The notes beneath the pieces are model-generated. The model made no database searches and had not been told where the DNA came from. It saw only the letters and a program-made list of their open reading frames with translations. DNA of 64,000 nucleotides from Rhododendron vialii (taxonomy: Eukaryota > Streptophyta > Magnoliopsida > Ericales > Ericaceae), in assembly GCF_030253575.1 (NCBI RefSeq), contig NC_080569.1, positions 13,161,501 to 13,225,500 of the forward strand. The letters run 5' to 3'. Both the position numbers and the translations under genes were made by a program. Shown piece by piece: positions 11,338 to 23,652 of the stretch. Each line of letters opens with the position of its first letter. The stretch's first letter is position 1.

Positions 11338-13404
11338 ATGGAGGATTCTGACCCTGAAAGCATTGAGGTGAAATCAGAATTGCCGCAACATCCCTCAGAA
11401 AAGTCAGCAGATAACCGCTCAAGTTCATCATCACCAAACAAACAAAGCTCTATTTTTTCCCTCACCTTAGATGAATTCCAATACAAGAGTGGAAAGAGTT
11501 TTGGGTCGATGAACATGGATGAACTCCTCAATAGTGTCTGGAATGCCGAAGGGAATCCATTCCCTTCACACTCAATCCAAAATGACGCGAGCTACAATGA
11601 AAACGGAGCCACATCAATGTATCTCCATGGACAAGGCTCGTTTTCGATCCCCACCCCGCTTTGTAATAAAACGGTAGAAGAGGTGTGGGCTGAAATCAAT
11701 CGAAATCAATCCCCGACGCAAAACCCAAACATTGTGAGTAACGACTTTTCAGAACGGGAACAAACGTTCGGGGAGATAACCCTAGAAGATTTTTTGATAA
11801 AGGTAGGCGTGATTCAAGAACCATGTACGCCTCTTCCTGCTGCTCAGGAAATGGTAGACTGTTTCCAAAACCCTTGTGGGAATTTTTTGATTAGTGATGA
11901 CACGGGTTTGGATCCAGATATCAGGCCAGGACCTATGATGGTTCTTGGATTCTCTCATCCAAATCCAAACAACGGAAATAACTTTCAAGCAAATGGTTCA
12001 CCTATGTACCAAGTGTTCACACCTAGTGGCAGCTTCGTGGGAGAGTCGTCTAACAACAATGTTAATAATGAAAATGAAAAATGTAACGGTGTGGGAGGGG
12101 AACCGCAAATCAGAAGGAGGACAACAAATGGTTCGTTCGAGCTCGCGGTGGAACGAAGGCAACGGAGGATGATAAAGAATAGAGAGTCTGCAGCACGGTC
12201 TCGGGCCCGAAAACAGGTTTGTAGCTTGTTCATAACAGTCTTATTTCTTGATATATAGACGACTATTTCATTACTGGATCTTAGTATAAAAAGTGCATTT
12301 CTTGAGCCCGGCTTCGGTTTGGAAAAAGTTCAACACATAAACCTTTTAAATTGGAGAATAACTTCTTTACGGCTCTTTCGTAAAGAGTTATTTACAGCAC
12401 CTAATCTCCGCCGTTCAAAAGTGTTTTGAACGGTCTGGATGTTAATGAAACTTTTCCGGAGAAGAGTTAAACTTTTTCCGGAAAAATTTCGTTAAAATCC
12501 GGACAGTCCAAACACTTTTGGACGGTTGCAATTGATTACTGCTACAAAACACTTGTTTACGGCTGCGCTGTGTGTGTGTGTGTGTATATATATCTCTTTA
12601 TGTTGATGATTCTAAAAAAATCTTGTATGTTTCTTCCTTTGCCAGGCATATACAGCAGAACTAGAAATAGAGCTAAACCAATTGAGAGAAGAAAATACAA
12701 GGCTCAAGACCATTATGGTAAATCAACTTATTTCTTTAACATTTATTTGAGCTTCTTCCGAGTTGAATTTTTCTCGTTTGACATTTTACTAAACTTTATT
12801 CTTAATCTATCGATATCAAACAGGGAGAAGCAGAGAACAAACGGAAGCCGGAGGTAACATCAAAAACAACCTTGATAGAAAAATGGTATAATTAGTAAGA
12901 ATCTTAGCACTGGACCCTTAAATTGGGTATGTGGTCTGACCTCAAGTTTCTCATCTATGATCCAAGATTATGAAATAGAGACGCCTTATATCATAGAAAA
13001 ACCCACATTAATCTGATTCTCATGTTCAAAAGATTTTACCATGTTTATTTTCAAAGAAATGGACGACAAGTGAAATTAATAGACCATAAATTTTTATTTT
13101 TAATTGGAAATGAATGGATGTGAGATATAATCATGCATCTATCATTATTGGATCAATTAATCTGAATTTTCTGTGCGTCCTACACTTATTAGAGGCCTAG
13201 AATACCAAGTGAAGCGAGCGAGCGAGCTATGGACCTGAGTTTTTCTCCTTCCTTTAGATTCACTTGCATCAAAATGATATGTGAAAGAAAATCTAATTTG
13301 TTTGTTGCATTAAACAGGTTTTGAAAGGGAAACAACTAACAAAGGCACAAAGAACAGCAGAGAAGATCAAGACAATGAGGAGGACCTCAAGCTCGGCCTG
13401 GTGA
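11338..13404 (+). CDS. group A bZIP transcription factor, ABI5/DPBF/AREB type
   Basis: Four exons join in frame: 11338-12216, 12646-12717, 12824-12853 and 13318-13404, giving 355 residues. The start is the ATG in AACCATGG; the open frame upstream has no other ATG. Conserved kinase-target blocks appear in order: SLTLDEFQ (C1), KTVEEVWAEI (C2) and TFGEITLEDFLIKVG (C3). The bZIP follows, with basic region ERRQRRMIKNRESAARSRAR (N-x7-R spacing kept) and the zipper in exon 2 (AYTAELEIELNQLREEN). The C-terminal block MRRTSSSAW matches the C4 phosphorylation/14-3-3 site. Members bind ABRE (ACGTGKC) sites as dimers and drive abscisic-acid responses in seeds or stress. Exon 3 is only 30 bases. Which paralogue it is cannot be told here; the family call is firm. 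Confidence 0.92.
12398..12541. mobile_element. fold-back MITE in bZIP intron 1
   Basis: CCGTTCAAAAGTGTTTTGAACGG at left (first 20 bases conserved) pairs with CCGTCCAAAAGTGTTTGGAC read on the other strand at right. The pairing runs inward to TTTTCCGGA near 12480. Roughly 140 bases would fold into a hairpin. Exact ends and target duplication are not certain. Confidence 0.55.
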
Positions 13405-14408
13405 ACAAAAATAGTTTCATATAAATAACACAATAAAACCGTTTTCTTTGAGAATTTTCGAAAGCGTAGACATTGCAAATCTGTTTATTTTGTCAGCACG
13501 GTCATCTCTTCGTTTATGCTTCCGTTAGAGTAATAAAGTTATTTAGGTAGGGAATAACCGGTATTTTTTGTAGTTCTTTCCGAGGACAGACACGTGGAGG
13601 GGTGGCCAGCCGTAACAACTTTCACCGCAAGTTTCGGAAAATCTCCTTTCATAGCACTACTATTCGAATATTTGAAATCGTATGGACATTCCCGGGTGGT
13701 GTTAGGGTAGGTAACTAATATTGTGCTCAAATCTTACTTGATGATCAAAATGTGTGCACCTATTTTGCCCACCAATGAAAGAGGGTCTAGTCACGCATTG
13801 TGACCTCAAGAATTCACGCAAAGAATTTTCACCCTTAAGAATTCTGCAAAAGGGCAAAATAGTAAAAGCATTTTTAGAAAAAGGGTTGCATGGGATAGCA
13901 CGATAAAAGAGAGTCCAAAGTCCCCACGAAACCCCAAAAAAAAAAAGGGACCGGCCTGGAATTTCCCGGCTAATAAAGACACTCAGGATACATGTTAGAT
14001 GAACTGAAGCCCGTTAATTGGTAACCCAAATGGGCTGCATCTGCCCAAATTGGACTCTTAACTTGGTTGTCCGATATTTAGCTGAATACCAAGACCAAGC
14101 TAGTGTTCTCTTACTGTTAACTATGAGACCTAGCAGGTGTTCTCTTACTGTTAAAGTAGCTGAAACCTCTGTTTGTTGCGCAGGAGTCATGCACATTAGA
14201 ACTACTGACTTTCCAATGAATAGGCTAGGGTTTGGATTCGAATCTTACTCGCATGCATGCTACTAATTTTTGTATTTGCTCGGTCCACAATGAATAGGGT
14301 TTGGGTTTGAATCTTACTCGCATGCTACTAATTTTTGTATTTGCTCGGTCCGTACAGAGTTTTGTTACGGCAAGTATTTTGCTCTTGAGAATTTTTTTTA
14401 GTTACTAA
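13405..14408. other. intergenic DNA with a short tandem duplication
   Basis: 3' flank of the bZIP gene, no further gene seen. A unit of about 70 bases (AATAGGCTAGGGTTTGGATT onward, through TTTTTGTATTTGCTCGGTCC) at 14218-14286 is repeated with small changes at 14290-14352. Confidence 0.6.
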
Positions 14409-16052
14409 GGGGTGGCAAATGAGCAGATTTGGGCCAAATTAGGTAAGTTGTAAGTGAGTTGGGTTCTTAATGGGTCATTGACCCATTTAGAACCCATTAG
14501 TTACGAGCTTAATTATCCATACCCAACTTGACCCATCAAACCCGATCCGCCCATTAACCCAATTACAAATATATTAAAATTTTAAAATGACTAAAATACC
14601 CATATACACGAAAATGACCATATTGGCATATTATACATCGAAATGACTAAAATACCCATGTCCACTAAAATTATCATATTGGGACCATCGAATCAACAAG
14701 TATTTACTAATTTGTGCCCATATATATATTAGGTAAATGTTTCGGATGAATACACCGATCTTTCCAGTGGTTTGAGAAAATATTTTGACCTCACCGCGGC
14801 CTACTTTTGAAACTAGTGTCTGAGACTTTATCGTACCGTGAAATTGAATCCAACGCTGCTACTTTTTTTCTTTTTTTTTTTTTGTTGTTGTTGAGGAAAC
14901 TGAAAAATAACATGCATTCGAACAAATAAAGAAGTCTTTATAGATTTTATTAATCACAAACCAAATGTCCGAAGGACGAGAAATACAAAATTTGTGCGAT
15001 GCATTTTTAAAAAAATTTGCTCTAAGTTTTACTACTTTTTCAACTATCTTATCATATGATAATGTCAAAATGTAATAAAGTTTGACTTATAAATGAGAAA
15101 TTAACATATTAATAACGGAAAAAAGATTGATCGTTAATCGTTGGTGCTTTCTTAATCTAGATCTGTTTTTTCTCTGGCTCATTGTTTTTTGTTTGCTTTT
15201 GCTTATTTTTTATTCACTTCATTTCACTTTTTAATCCTTTTCTTCTACAAATTTGGGAATCAAATACACACACAAAAATACATATTCGTAAATTGAGCAG
15301 TAAAAAATGGGAAGTGCTACAATATACATTCCTTATTTGAGTGTGTATCATATGCACCCTTATTGAAACGCACCAAAATGTTATGAATCTATTGTTAAAA
15401 AGTTACAAGTCATACTGATGAAAAGTTACGAATTTTTAGTATAAAAGTTACGATACGAAATAAAATGTTATGAATGACCGGTCCTACAAGTAATTTTTTA
15501 TGAGATGGCATAATATGAACCATATAATATGTGCATATCGTACACACCTTAAAAGGGTGTGTATTGAAGACTTTCCCATAAAAAATTGTTGTGGTTAAGG
15601 ATCGAGGTTTTGTTAGCCACCATATTTTTTTAAACAAAAAGTTTTCATTATATCATGACACTTTTTGCCCGTTACTTTGAGATATGAACAATATTTTTTG
15701 GACAGTGAAAAATGAAAAGTTAATTAGGACCAAAAATTGGGGACGGGGGAGTAGTATACATGGAGGGCTGACATTGTCATTAACAGTGATTCAGCAAAAC
15801 TCGTATGACTTTGAATTGTAAACAGTACACTTAATTAACGGGGAGTAATTCGTGACTGATGAAGGCTTTCTTTGGTGGGTCATGTTCATGACTTCTTGGG
15901 TCATTTAAGTTGACCCAATTAAGACCCAATTAATAATGTGTTAGATGAGTTGAGACCCATTCTAACCCAACTAATAAATGGGTTGAGTTGGATCTGTTTT
16001 CTAAAAGATGGGTTTGAGTTTTTTAATGGGTCTGAATTCAATTTGCCACCTC
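14409..16052. mobile_element. TIR element, GGTGGCAAAT ends, with nested insertions
   Basis: GGGGTGGCAAAT at 14409-14420 faces ATTTGCCACC at 16041-16050. Both sub-terminal regions are full of inverted ACCCATT/AATGGGT words (GACCCATTTAGAACCCATTA, AATGGGTTGAGTTGGA). GGTGGCAAAT ends are common among plant hAT-type elements. No adjacent 8-bp duplication is intact. Inside lie a possible LINE tail near 14868-14950 and the MITE at 15309-15578. No transposase seen. Confidence 0.45.
15309..15578. mobile_element. MITE, GGGAAAGTCTACAATACAC family copy 1
   Basis: Left end GGGAAGTGCTACAATATAC, right end the inverse of GGGAAAGTCTTCAATACAC. TAAAAAAT flanks it at 15301-15308 and 15579-15586 (low-complexity, so weak alone). 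The inside carries repeated GTTATGAAT/AAAGTTACGA words, as in the copy at 19118-19414. Confidence 0.6.
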
Positions 16053-16055
16053 AAG

Positions 16056-18300
16056 ACTTACTATACACGGCGGCTCAAATTATCTTGTCCACAAACAGCC
16101 AGTTGACCATGAACTAAAGTACAAACGTATCAATTTCCATTAGGTATTGAAAGCAACAACTCCATATCAATGGGTTCATGGGTCTATTAAAGGTCAGGTG
16201 AGATTTTGCAATCAAGCTAGTCAAAAGCCAACAAGCTCTTACAAAAAATTAAGCATATATAATTAGTGATTTTTTGACAAGGGAAAAAAAATTAGTGATT
16301 GAATACCAACCAAACTATTTGGTGGAAGACCCTAATGTCGTATTACATGATCATTGTTATCACCTGTTTGACACTAATGTTCATGGCCGGTCACATAAAG
16401 TCAAAGTTCAAACAAGACGAAGACAATATTAATGATTTTTAGTATGTCCTAGATAGGAGAGCTTTGAGTTCTTGTAAACTTTTCTATCTTTTTCGTTTTT
16501 TGTGTTTTGTTCGTCTTTTTTGAAATTTTTTAGATTCATGTCATATTTTTTAGATTAATTATCCATATCGATGAGAGGAGTTTAAAAATTAAAAAATTAT
16601 GATCAAAAGTATAAAAAAAAATCACTAAAGATGAAAAAAATCAAACAGCTGTTTTTTTTTTCTTTCTAAAATTTGTCTTATATGAATTTTTTTCAACATC
16701 GTCCACATTTTTATACTTTTTTTATTCTTCTCGTTGAGACGAATGATTAATCCAAAAAATTAAGACAAAAAGCTCGACAACAAGTTGCGAAAAATAAAAA
16801 AAATACCAAAAGTTTTAGACAAAAAAAGTTTGCAAGAACTTTGTTCGTTATTAATGTTAATTTCTACGTCGTTGTGGGAATATTTCTACGATCACTGGTT
16901 GTTGAGTTTGATTTAATTAGTTGTTGTAAACTTTCACATAACTAACGTGTGTCGTATGCCATTGTTACAATTTAATGATTTATATATGTAAATGGTCGTT
17001 CACATAACTAACGGTTGCCGGCCTGTACGTAATCTTTTCGGTCGGCCAATTGTTGATCTTTTTTAGAAAATTCTAACTTGTTAAAGGGATATCAGCATTA
17101 CAGTACTTCGTATTTTTTCTCCTTATTACTCTTGGAAAAAAAGAGACATCATTATTACATTTTAGAATTACTATTTTTCCATAATTTGAAAAGAAAAGAA
17201 AAGAGTAAAATTGCCCAGCAAAAAAAAAAGAAAAAGGAGCATTATTTTTAGACAACAAAAAGTGTCAAAATGGACCTAAAGTGGAATAAGTTGGTTTTGT
17301 TCTTATTTGAATTTTTTTGCCCATTTGTTAGTTTTGTATCAAACTTTTGTGGATTATTGATTTGTCTCGACGAGAGAAATCGAAAAAGTATAATTTTTTT
17401 ACTTTTATTCAAATATTTTAAAAAATTTCCATTTTTTAGCAGACAAAAATTTAATGCAAAATTAACAAATACGTAAAAAATTTAAATAAAAATAAAAAGT
17501 GCTAAAAATTAAATAGAACAATAACTAACAGTTGGGAATGGAACGAGTAATATCTTTCAGCAACCGGCCATCCTTTTTAGGATTTTAGTCAATGGTTAAC
17601 AGTCGAAGACCATGATTGATGTTTCAGTTGACGTTAAAAGAATTCTTTGTTTCTTTTTTGGTTATTTTTAATTGTGCAAATATTCCTCGAATTTGTTCAT
17701 TGTCGAGCTTGATTTTATAGTTGCTACAACTCTCACATAAGTGGTTGAAATGATATATGTGACTGATCACTTAGTGATTGACACAAGTATATATAAAATA
17801 AAATAAAATCAGTCACGGGCAATCGATAGTAAATTTTTATGATTGCTTGTTTCCACTTAAAAAATAATGACAAAAGGAGCATTATTTTTTGAGAAATCCC
17901 TTCTACTTCGTGACAAGACGACGTGTGCAATAAAAAAAAGAAGAGAAAAGCTCCAAGACACGTCTCGTATAACTAAACATGTTACGTTTATTTTGCACAA
18001 ATATTATGCCTCTAAATAGTAAGCGTTATGTTTCTCAATTGTTAAATGTGCAGACGGTATGCACCGTTACGGCTATTTGGTAAAATGTTACGACATGTTA
18101 TGCCTATTGGTACAATATTACGTCTCCCAGTGATAATTGTTACATCTCTCAGTGATAAATGTTATGGGTGTATATCGTACACTAAAGTGTGCACCGTGGC
18201 AGTTCCCAACAAAGAAAGATCTGTAATTAGGTCATCTAACTCCCATCGGCCAATAATTTTGTAATGGGGTTTTGCAAAAGCACGCTGATAATGACTGATA
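16056..18300. other. AT-rich intergenic DNA, no gene
   Basis: Long A/T runs and short open frames without recognisable similarity. A fold-back element lies at about 16462-16846. Near 17985-18190, words such as ATGTTACGACATGTTATG resemble the ATAACATTT-type MITE family but the ends were not resolved. Confidence 0.45.
16462..16846. mobile_element. fold-back MITE
   Basis: GAGTTCTTGTAAACTTTTC at left pairs with GTTTGCAAGAACTT at right. Pairing continues inward (TTTTTAGATTAATTATCC against GATTAATCCAAAAAATTAAG). No coding sequence or secure target duplication. Confidence 0.5.
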
Positions 18301-18307
18301 TATATAT

Positions 18308-19069
18308 CAATGTTATCAATCCCGTACCGTACCGGCCGGTACGTATCGGATTTGAGAGAAACCGGTACCCTAACCCCCCAATACCGTTCCGGACCAAATA
18401 CCGGTCAATACCGGCCGGTACCGGTCATCTCGGGAAATACCGGTCGGTACCGGCGTACCGGAAATTCCGGCCAAGATTTTGCAGCGCTTTTTTTTTTTTT
18501 TTTTTTTTTTTCGGTTTTGTTATCATTTTTGGTCAAAAAAGGAAAAAAAAAAACGTTTCAGATTTTTTTCTTTGGGTTATCTTAACCCCAAAAAAAATAA
18601 TAAAATGTTTTTCAAAATTTTAGCAAAACGTGGGCTTTAACTATTTTACATGCGCAAGGCTCAAATCCCGGATTTGCACCCTCCCTGCGCGCGCGAATAA
18701 TTCGTGACGCGCACCCAGTTAATTGGTTTTTGAATCAATTTTTTCAAATTGTCTTCGGCCACGGCCCATTTTCTCGAGCGCGCGAGGCCTCTCCTTAGGT
18801 CCTCATTTACAAGTCCACTAATGTGCAAAGCCATTTAAGATGGAAAATTTTTTTGCAACTAGGCAATGTGGGACAAGATGCTAGCACATGAGTATTTTAT
18901 GATGAATTGCATAGTATGACGGATTTTTTTGAATTATGATTATATATAATTATTATATATATTATAGTTGCGGTAAATCCGAAACGGTACCCGGTATCTG
19001 ACCGGTACCGGTACGTACCGTACCAGTAAAAAAACCGGTATCCTGGCCGGTACGGTATTCAGAACATTG
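18308..19069. mobile_element. hAT-like non-autonomous element rich in CCGGTACC, copy 2
   Basis: Ends CAATGTTATCAATCCCGTACC and, inverted, CAATGTTCTGAATACCGTACC. The flanks ATATATAT (18300-18307) and ATATATGG (19070-19077) agree at 6 of 8 bases. Dense CCGGTACC, ACCGGTC and GGCCGGTAC words fill both ends; the centre has a run of about 27 T. It shares its end plan and CGGTACC clusters with 8409-8894. Confidence 0.7.
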
Positions 19070-19117
19070 ATATATGGCCAATCTTTTTCCATAAGTTTAT
19101 ATTATTAGAATCAAAAG

Positions 19118-19414
19118 CGGAAAAGTCTACGATACACATTTCTTAAAAGAATGTACCATATGCACTTATTTTATGATTTATTCATAACATTTTAGTGTAT
19201 TTCGTAACTTTTGTTTTAGAATTCATAACATTTCAGCAGTACAATTCGTAACATTTTCATTATGATTCATAACATTTTGGTGTATCTCGTAACTTTTATA
19301 CGATTCGTAACTTTTTAGCAATATGGTTCGTAACATTTTCTCTATAATTCATAACATTTTAGAGGGTGCATATGATACATATCAAAATAAGGATCGTATA
19401 TTGTAGTCTTTCCC
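19118..19414. mobile_element. MITE, GGGAAAGTCTACAATACAC family copy 2
   Basis: An exact 8-bp duplication, ATCAAAAG, flanks it (19110-19117 and 19415-19422). Inverted ends: CGGAAAAGTCTACGATACAC and GGGAAAGACTACAATATACG. Between them the unit TTCATAACATTTTGGTGTAT / TTCGTAACTTTT recurs about eight times with small changes. Confidence 0.8.
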
Positions 19415-19494
19415 ATCAAAAGCCCAGAGGATTTTGTCATCATCATTCATCAACGAATCTAAGAAGCATGTCATTGTCTTTTGCTTCATGAATG

Positions 19495-19686
19495 TTGCAA
19501 AATCTTACCGGCTCTTGCTTTCCTCTAAAGTTTTAGGTTCGATTCTTTTTATCAGCAGTTCTGGGGACCACCTCGCCCTACACGAAACCGTGCGAAAAAG
19601 GCTGTGAAAGGGATCGTAGAAATTAGTATAAGGTGCGAGCAAAGCTAGATATGAGCACCCTACATTACCACAAAAAAAAAAAAAAA
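19495..19686 (+). mobile_element. SINE-like element (Au-type tail)
   Basis: A good box B, GGTTCGATTC, lies near 19532. GAAATTAGTATAAGGTGCGAGCAAAGCT and an A-run ending near 19686 follow. That segment is a diverged form of the Au-SINE tail seen better at 31200-31315 and 35823-35995. Confidence 0.45.
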
Positions 19687-20619
19687 CTTACCGGCCCTCA
19701 ATTTTGAATGATAACGAATAGAAAAACATGTCGTACAATGAGAAGCCGTGATTCGTGCGATGCACGAAAAATAATTATAGTTAGTGAACATTTAGAGCAT
19801 CTCTAACCCTTACCAAAATTTTCACTCACACTTGAAGCAGTACTTCAATGAGAAAGGATTGATAATGGATAAATTTGAGTATGTTGTTTATCAATGACAT
19901 ATTTGTAAATTTAAGAGCTAGGAAAATGGTTTGGGCAATATTTAGATAACAGAAATAAACCCCTTGATTTGAGGAAAACTTAATTGGATATAGGTTTGAG
20001 TCAAAGGATTGCGGTGGGATTTCAAGAGATTTTATCCAGATTTGGATTCCTGAGTTAAGAAATTGAGTAAGAACTGAAGATGCTGTTATTATAGTAAGAG
20101 ATAAGAAATTTGTGGTAACCAAACCAATAACCGCGAAATCTTAAGACTGAGAATCGATTTCTTTTGCATTTTAGATGAACCCTGCATGCGTCATGGTGAA
20201 CATCATCTTCCAAGAGTTGATCCTAATTAAAAATTTGCGGTCAAGTCCACGATGGAATTGTTGCAAGAAAGAGATTGCTAAGTTGCGGCCTGCGGAGAGA
20301 TAGAGAGAGCGCGCGAGCAAGTAAACCCTAAGTGTGGGTTGTAGAAATTTGTAAAAAAATGAAAAAACTTGATTATATAGTAGTAGTAGTATTAAACTCA
20401 ATTGTTTGAATTACGAAATACAAGACGCATTTTCTTCGGCTTCAAGCAAGGTTCCCAACTTCCCGCTAGTGAACAAGGATCCTGCTAGTGGACAATAAAT
20501 TTATTGTCTTCCAAAGTAGTCGAGGTTTTATAAGCAAGCCCGAATATCTGAATACAAAAAAAAAAAAACAACAACTAAGAAATAAGACTATATATTAGAC
20601 TGGGAAACAAGTCAAAAGG

Positions 20620-21470
20620 CAAATTTTTTGTTTTTTTAAGTTTAAGATCAAGAAATTCATTGATAATAAATACAACCACCCACAGAGTGCATCTAATACA
20701 TTTTTTAAAAAAAATACAATATTGAACACAAATGAGACAAATAACACATTCAAATCAAATGAAAGATACACCAACGATAAATTGATCAGATGGTCAAATA
20801 TCGGAGAAGCAAATGTAAGTTGTCGATAAACAATTGTCACAATAGTTCTACTATTGATGAGGCTTCAAGCGAAATTGGAGCAGCCTAAAACGCGAAAACG
20901 AGGTTGTGGGAAAGCAATACAAGCGTCGTGCTGCTAGACAAAAGCAGTGGAATGTTGAACCCTAAATGGCAAAAATTCAGTTGCCGAAAGCCTCACTAGC
21001 TTACGCTCTAACCCGAGTAGCATGAGACACATGGAATTACAGAAATTGGCCAATAGAGAGCACTGCGTGCATGGAAAACACTTCATGCAACTAAATGGCC
21101 GAAGAACCAACTATAACGCAGAAATCAGTGGAGAACATGCAGAAAAAATCGCAACCATAGTTATTGAAACAGATCTCATAGCAAGCAACAGAAGGGAAAG
21201 CAAAAAAACACATCTCGCGCCCAAACTCCAAGCCACCTCCATCGATTAATTCCCAACAAACAATCAGATCGAACCACAGCCAACAGCCCCCACCGAACCC
21301 CAACAAAATATCGAACCGTACAAACATCACCAAGGCAATAAGAACCAAACCACAATCAACACCACCGGCTTCGGAACCGCGATATCTCCCCGAAGCAAGA
21401 TAGATGCTACGGAACAAGCAAAGACCTGGCATAAAATAACTGCTGGCCGGATCACGCACATTTAAACGGC
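20620..21470 (-). mobile_element. 5'-truncated LINE, 3'-UTR region (reverse orientation)
   Basis: A T-run near 20630 is followed, on the minus strand, by a long G/T-rich stretch of the kind that fills plant L1 3' untranslated regions. An example is GGTTCGGTGGGGGCTGTTGG near 21290. No reverse transcriptase is kept. GGCCGGATCACGC...GCCGACACAGATC is repeated near 21445 and 21573, marking a local duplication at its 5' side. Confidence 0.4.
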
Positions 21471-21825
21471 AGCCGACACAGATCAGTCTTCCAAAAATCA
21501 GTGCGTGTGTGTGACATTGTGTGTGTGCATGCTTGAATAAGAAAGAACGAAAATCAAAGGCGAGAAAATTGCGGGCCGGATCACGCCCATTAAAACGATG
21601 GCCGACACAGATCGATCAGTTAGCCATAGTCGGAAACCCACAGCACCATTAAACAAACAAAACAGAACCCCATCCCTATCACACCCATTAAAATCATACT
21701 AGCTAGCTAGTAGTAGTACTATTATTTTGCGAAAAGTTTAGAAAAAATAACAGAATGTCACGTACTAGAGAGAATCAACGAGAACACTTGTTTTCATTTA
21801 GATAACTACACATGCTTTAATCATA

Positions 21826-23652
21826 TCTCTATTATAAAACAGAAGGGTGTGGGGACAAGTTGTTGGAACAGTTCAGATTCATTTGATCCAAATGTTGTAG
21901 TGCATCCTCCTACTTTTCGGTTAAGTGTCAATGGTTTTCACCTAAATCACACAACTGCCATCCCCTTTCACATTTCAAGCTTATTTCAAGGGGTTTCACA
22001 TTTATTTCAAATTCCAAACCTCCATCTTCTTCGTTTTCTTCTGTTCCCATCGCCGTGCACACTGGAACTTCGGATCGCCACCGTATCGCCACACCGGTCC
22101 ATGTTTGAAACCCCACTCACTTTCTCTCTCAGCAAAAGGCAGTCCCAAGACTCAAATTTTGAAACCCCACTCATGTTTTTTGATTTGCCTAACATCTCTG
22201 ATTCTCTGGTTTTGATAAGTATTATCAAATAGCAAGGTAAGTCATTTTTTTTAATGGGTACTTGGATATAAATTGATTGATGTGCTCCTTTCTCAACTAT
22301 GCTCGATCGGTAATTTCTGTATTCTGCCAATATTTTTTTTTACTTTCCTGCTTTGATTTTATTTTGACATTCTGTTGTCTATCAATTGGGAAAGTACTGT
22401 AGAACTCTGGAATGGTAAACGGTGAAGGGGGTTATTGCAAGGTTTTAACTTTGAAACGAGACATGCATATACAAGGGCCTTTGTGCAGGGCAGGGCTGGA
22501 CTTTGTCTTTGCCCAATCTTTTTTTACAAAAATCTGAAACACCAAAGACATGGGTTCGCTTCTCTTCTTCTTTTTCATGAAGGGCATGAGCCTTGGTCCC
22601 TGTGGATTGCGCATGTTCTCTTTACAGGAGGACCTAACCATTTAAAGGGGGCTATGATTCACAAGTTTTGCATGGTTTTGACTTTCAAAAAAATTTGCAT
22701 CTACCTGTCTTAAAGAAATAAAAAGCAAAGCAAGAATGCTACAACAAGAGGTCCAAATGTGAGCAGTGTAGCTTAGGGAGCAAAGGCCATTTTGCATTTC
22801 TTTCCCTTTAAACAAATTTTTTTTTTCGTTTTTTGGTAACTTCGCTTTGAATAAGTTCTTGCTTCACTCCTTTATGTTTTTAGTTCGACAGTCAGGGATG
22901 TTCGGGCCAACTTTTTTATCCAAACAAAGGCAAACCATCTACGGCGCCAGAACTATGGTATTCACAATGAATTACTTTCCTGTGGCTTGACTCCAAGAAA
23001 TAGAATCTTGATCGATAGAAGGTCCTAAACTACCTTAGTGGTGCTAGAGAGGGACCACTAAATTTATATTTTGTTAGCATCATTATATCTGGTGGGTCCT
23101 TATCGATTTGCATTTTTTCTCTACATATGGAAAAGTAAGATGGCAGAATCTATGATCAGATTGACTGTATTCAAGAACCAATTTTAAAGAGATTGAATTT
23201 GTTACTTCACTATATATAAAATGAGTGAATTTGTCAGGGTGCTGTGAAGATCTTTGATGCTGATGGTGTACATTTCTGCTCTATATTGAGTGTTTTTCTA
23301 CTACTAATTTGCTTCTCTATGATATGATGGTGTTTCAATTCTACCCATATTTGACGAAATCCCATCTCTCTATTGGAAATATGCTTATGTTTGTTGCTGC
23401 TTAGTTTTAACTTTTTACCTGGTATTTATTGCGATTCCATAAGCAAATTGATAATTTTTTGTAGCTAGCTTAAAGGTTTAGTTGGGACAGTACCATAAGC
23501 CCGGGTAATTATATTTCATGTCACTAAGAAGAGGATCACATACTACACACTAATTAATCGATTTAGTGTTTGAGCTACTAGATAGCAAATACCAAAAGGC
23601 ACGGGCAATTTCAATCGGGATGCATAGTGTCGTAGGCACGGACAAACACTAG
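21826..23652 (+). mobile_element. candidate non-autonomous Helitron
   Basis: The left edge reads A|TCTCTATTATAAAACAGAAG and the right edge GCACGGACAAACACTAG|T. This gives 5' TC, 3' CTAG and insertion between A and T. Just before CTAG, GTCGT...ACGGAC can form a small stem, weaker than usual. Open stretches inside (for example 21849-22232) match nothing I recognise. No RepHel protein is present. Confidence 0.35.

Noticed and set aside
18264..18623. Overlapping open frames rich in Tyr/Arg/Pro
   Set aside because: They are translations of the CCGGTACC repeats and T-run in the hAT-like element.
20171..20401. 76-codon minus-strand frame near AAACCCTA-like text
   Set aside because: No known motif, no conserved neighbours, and no splice partners found.
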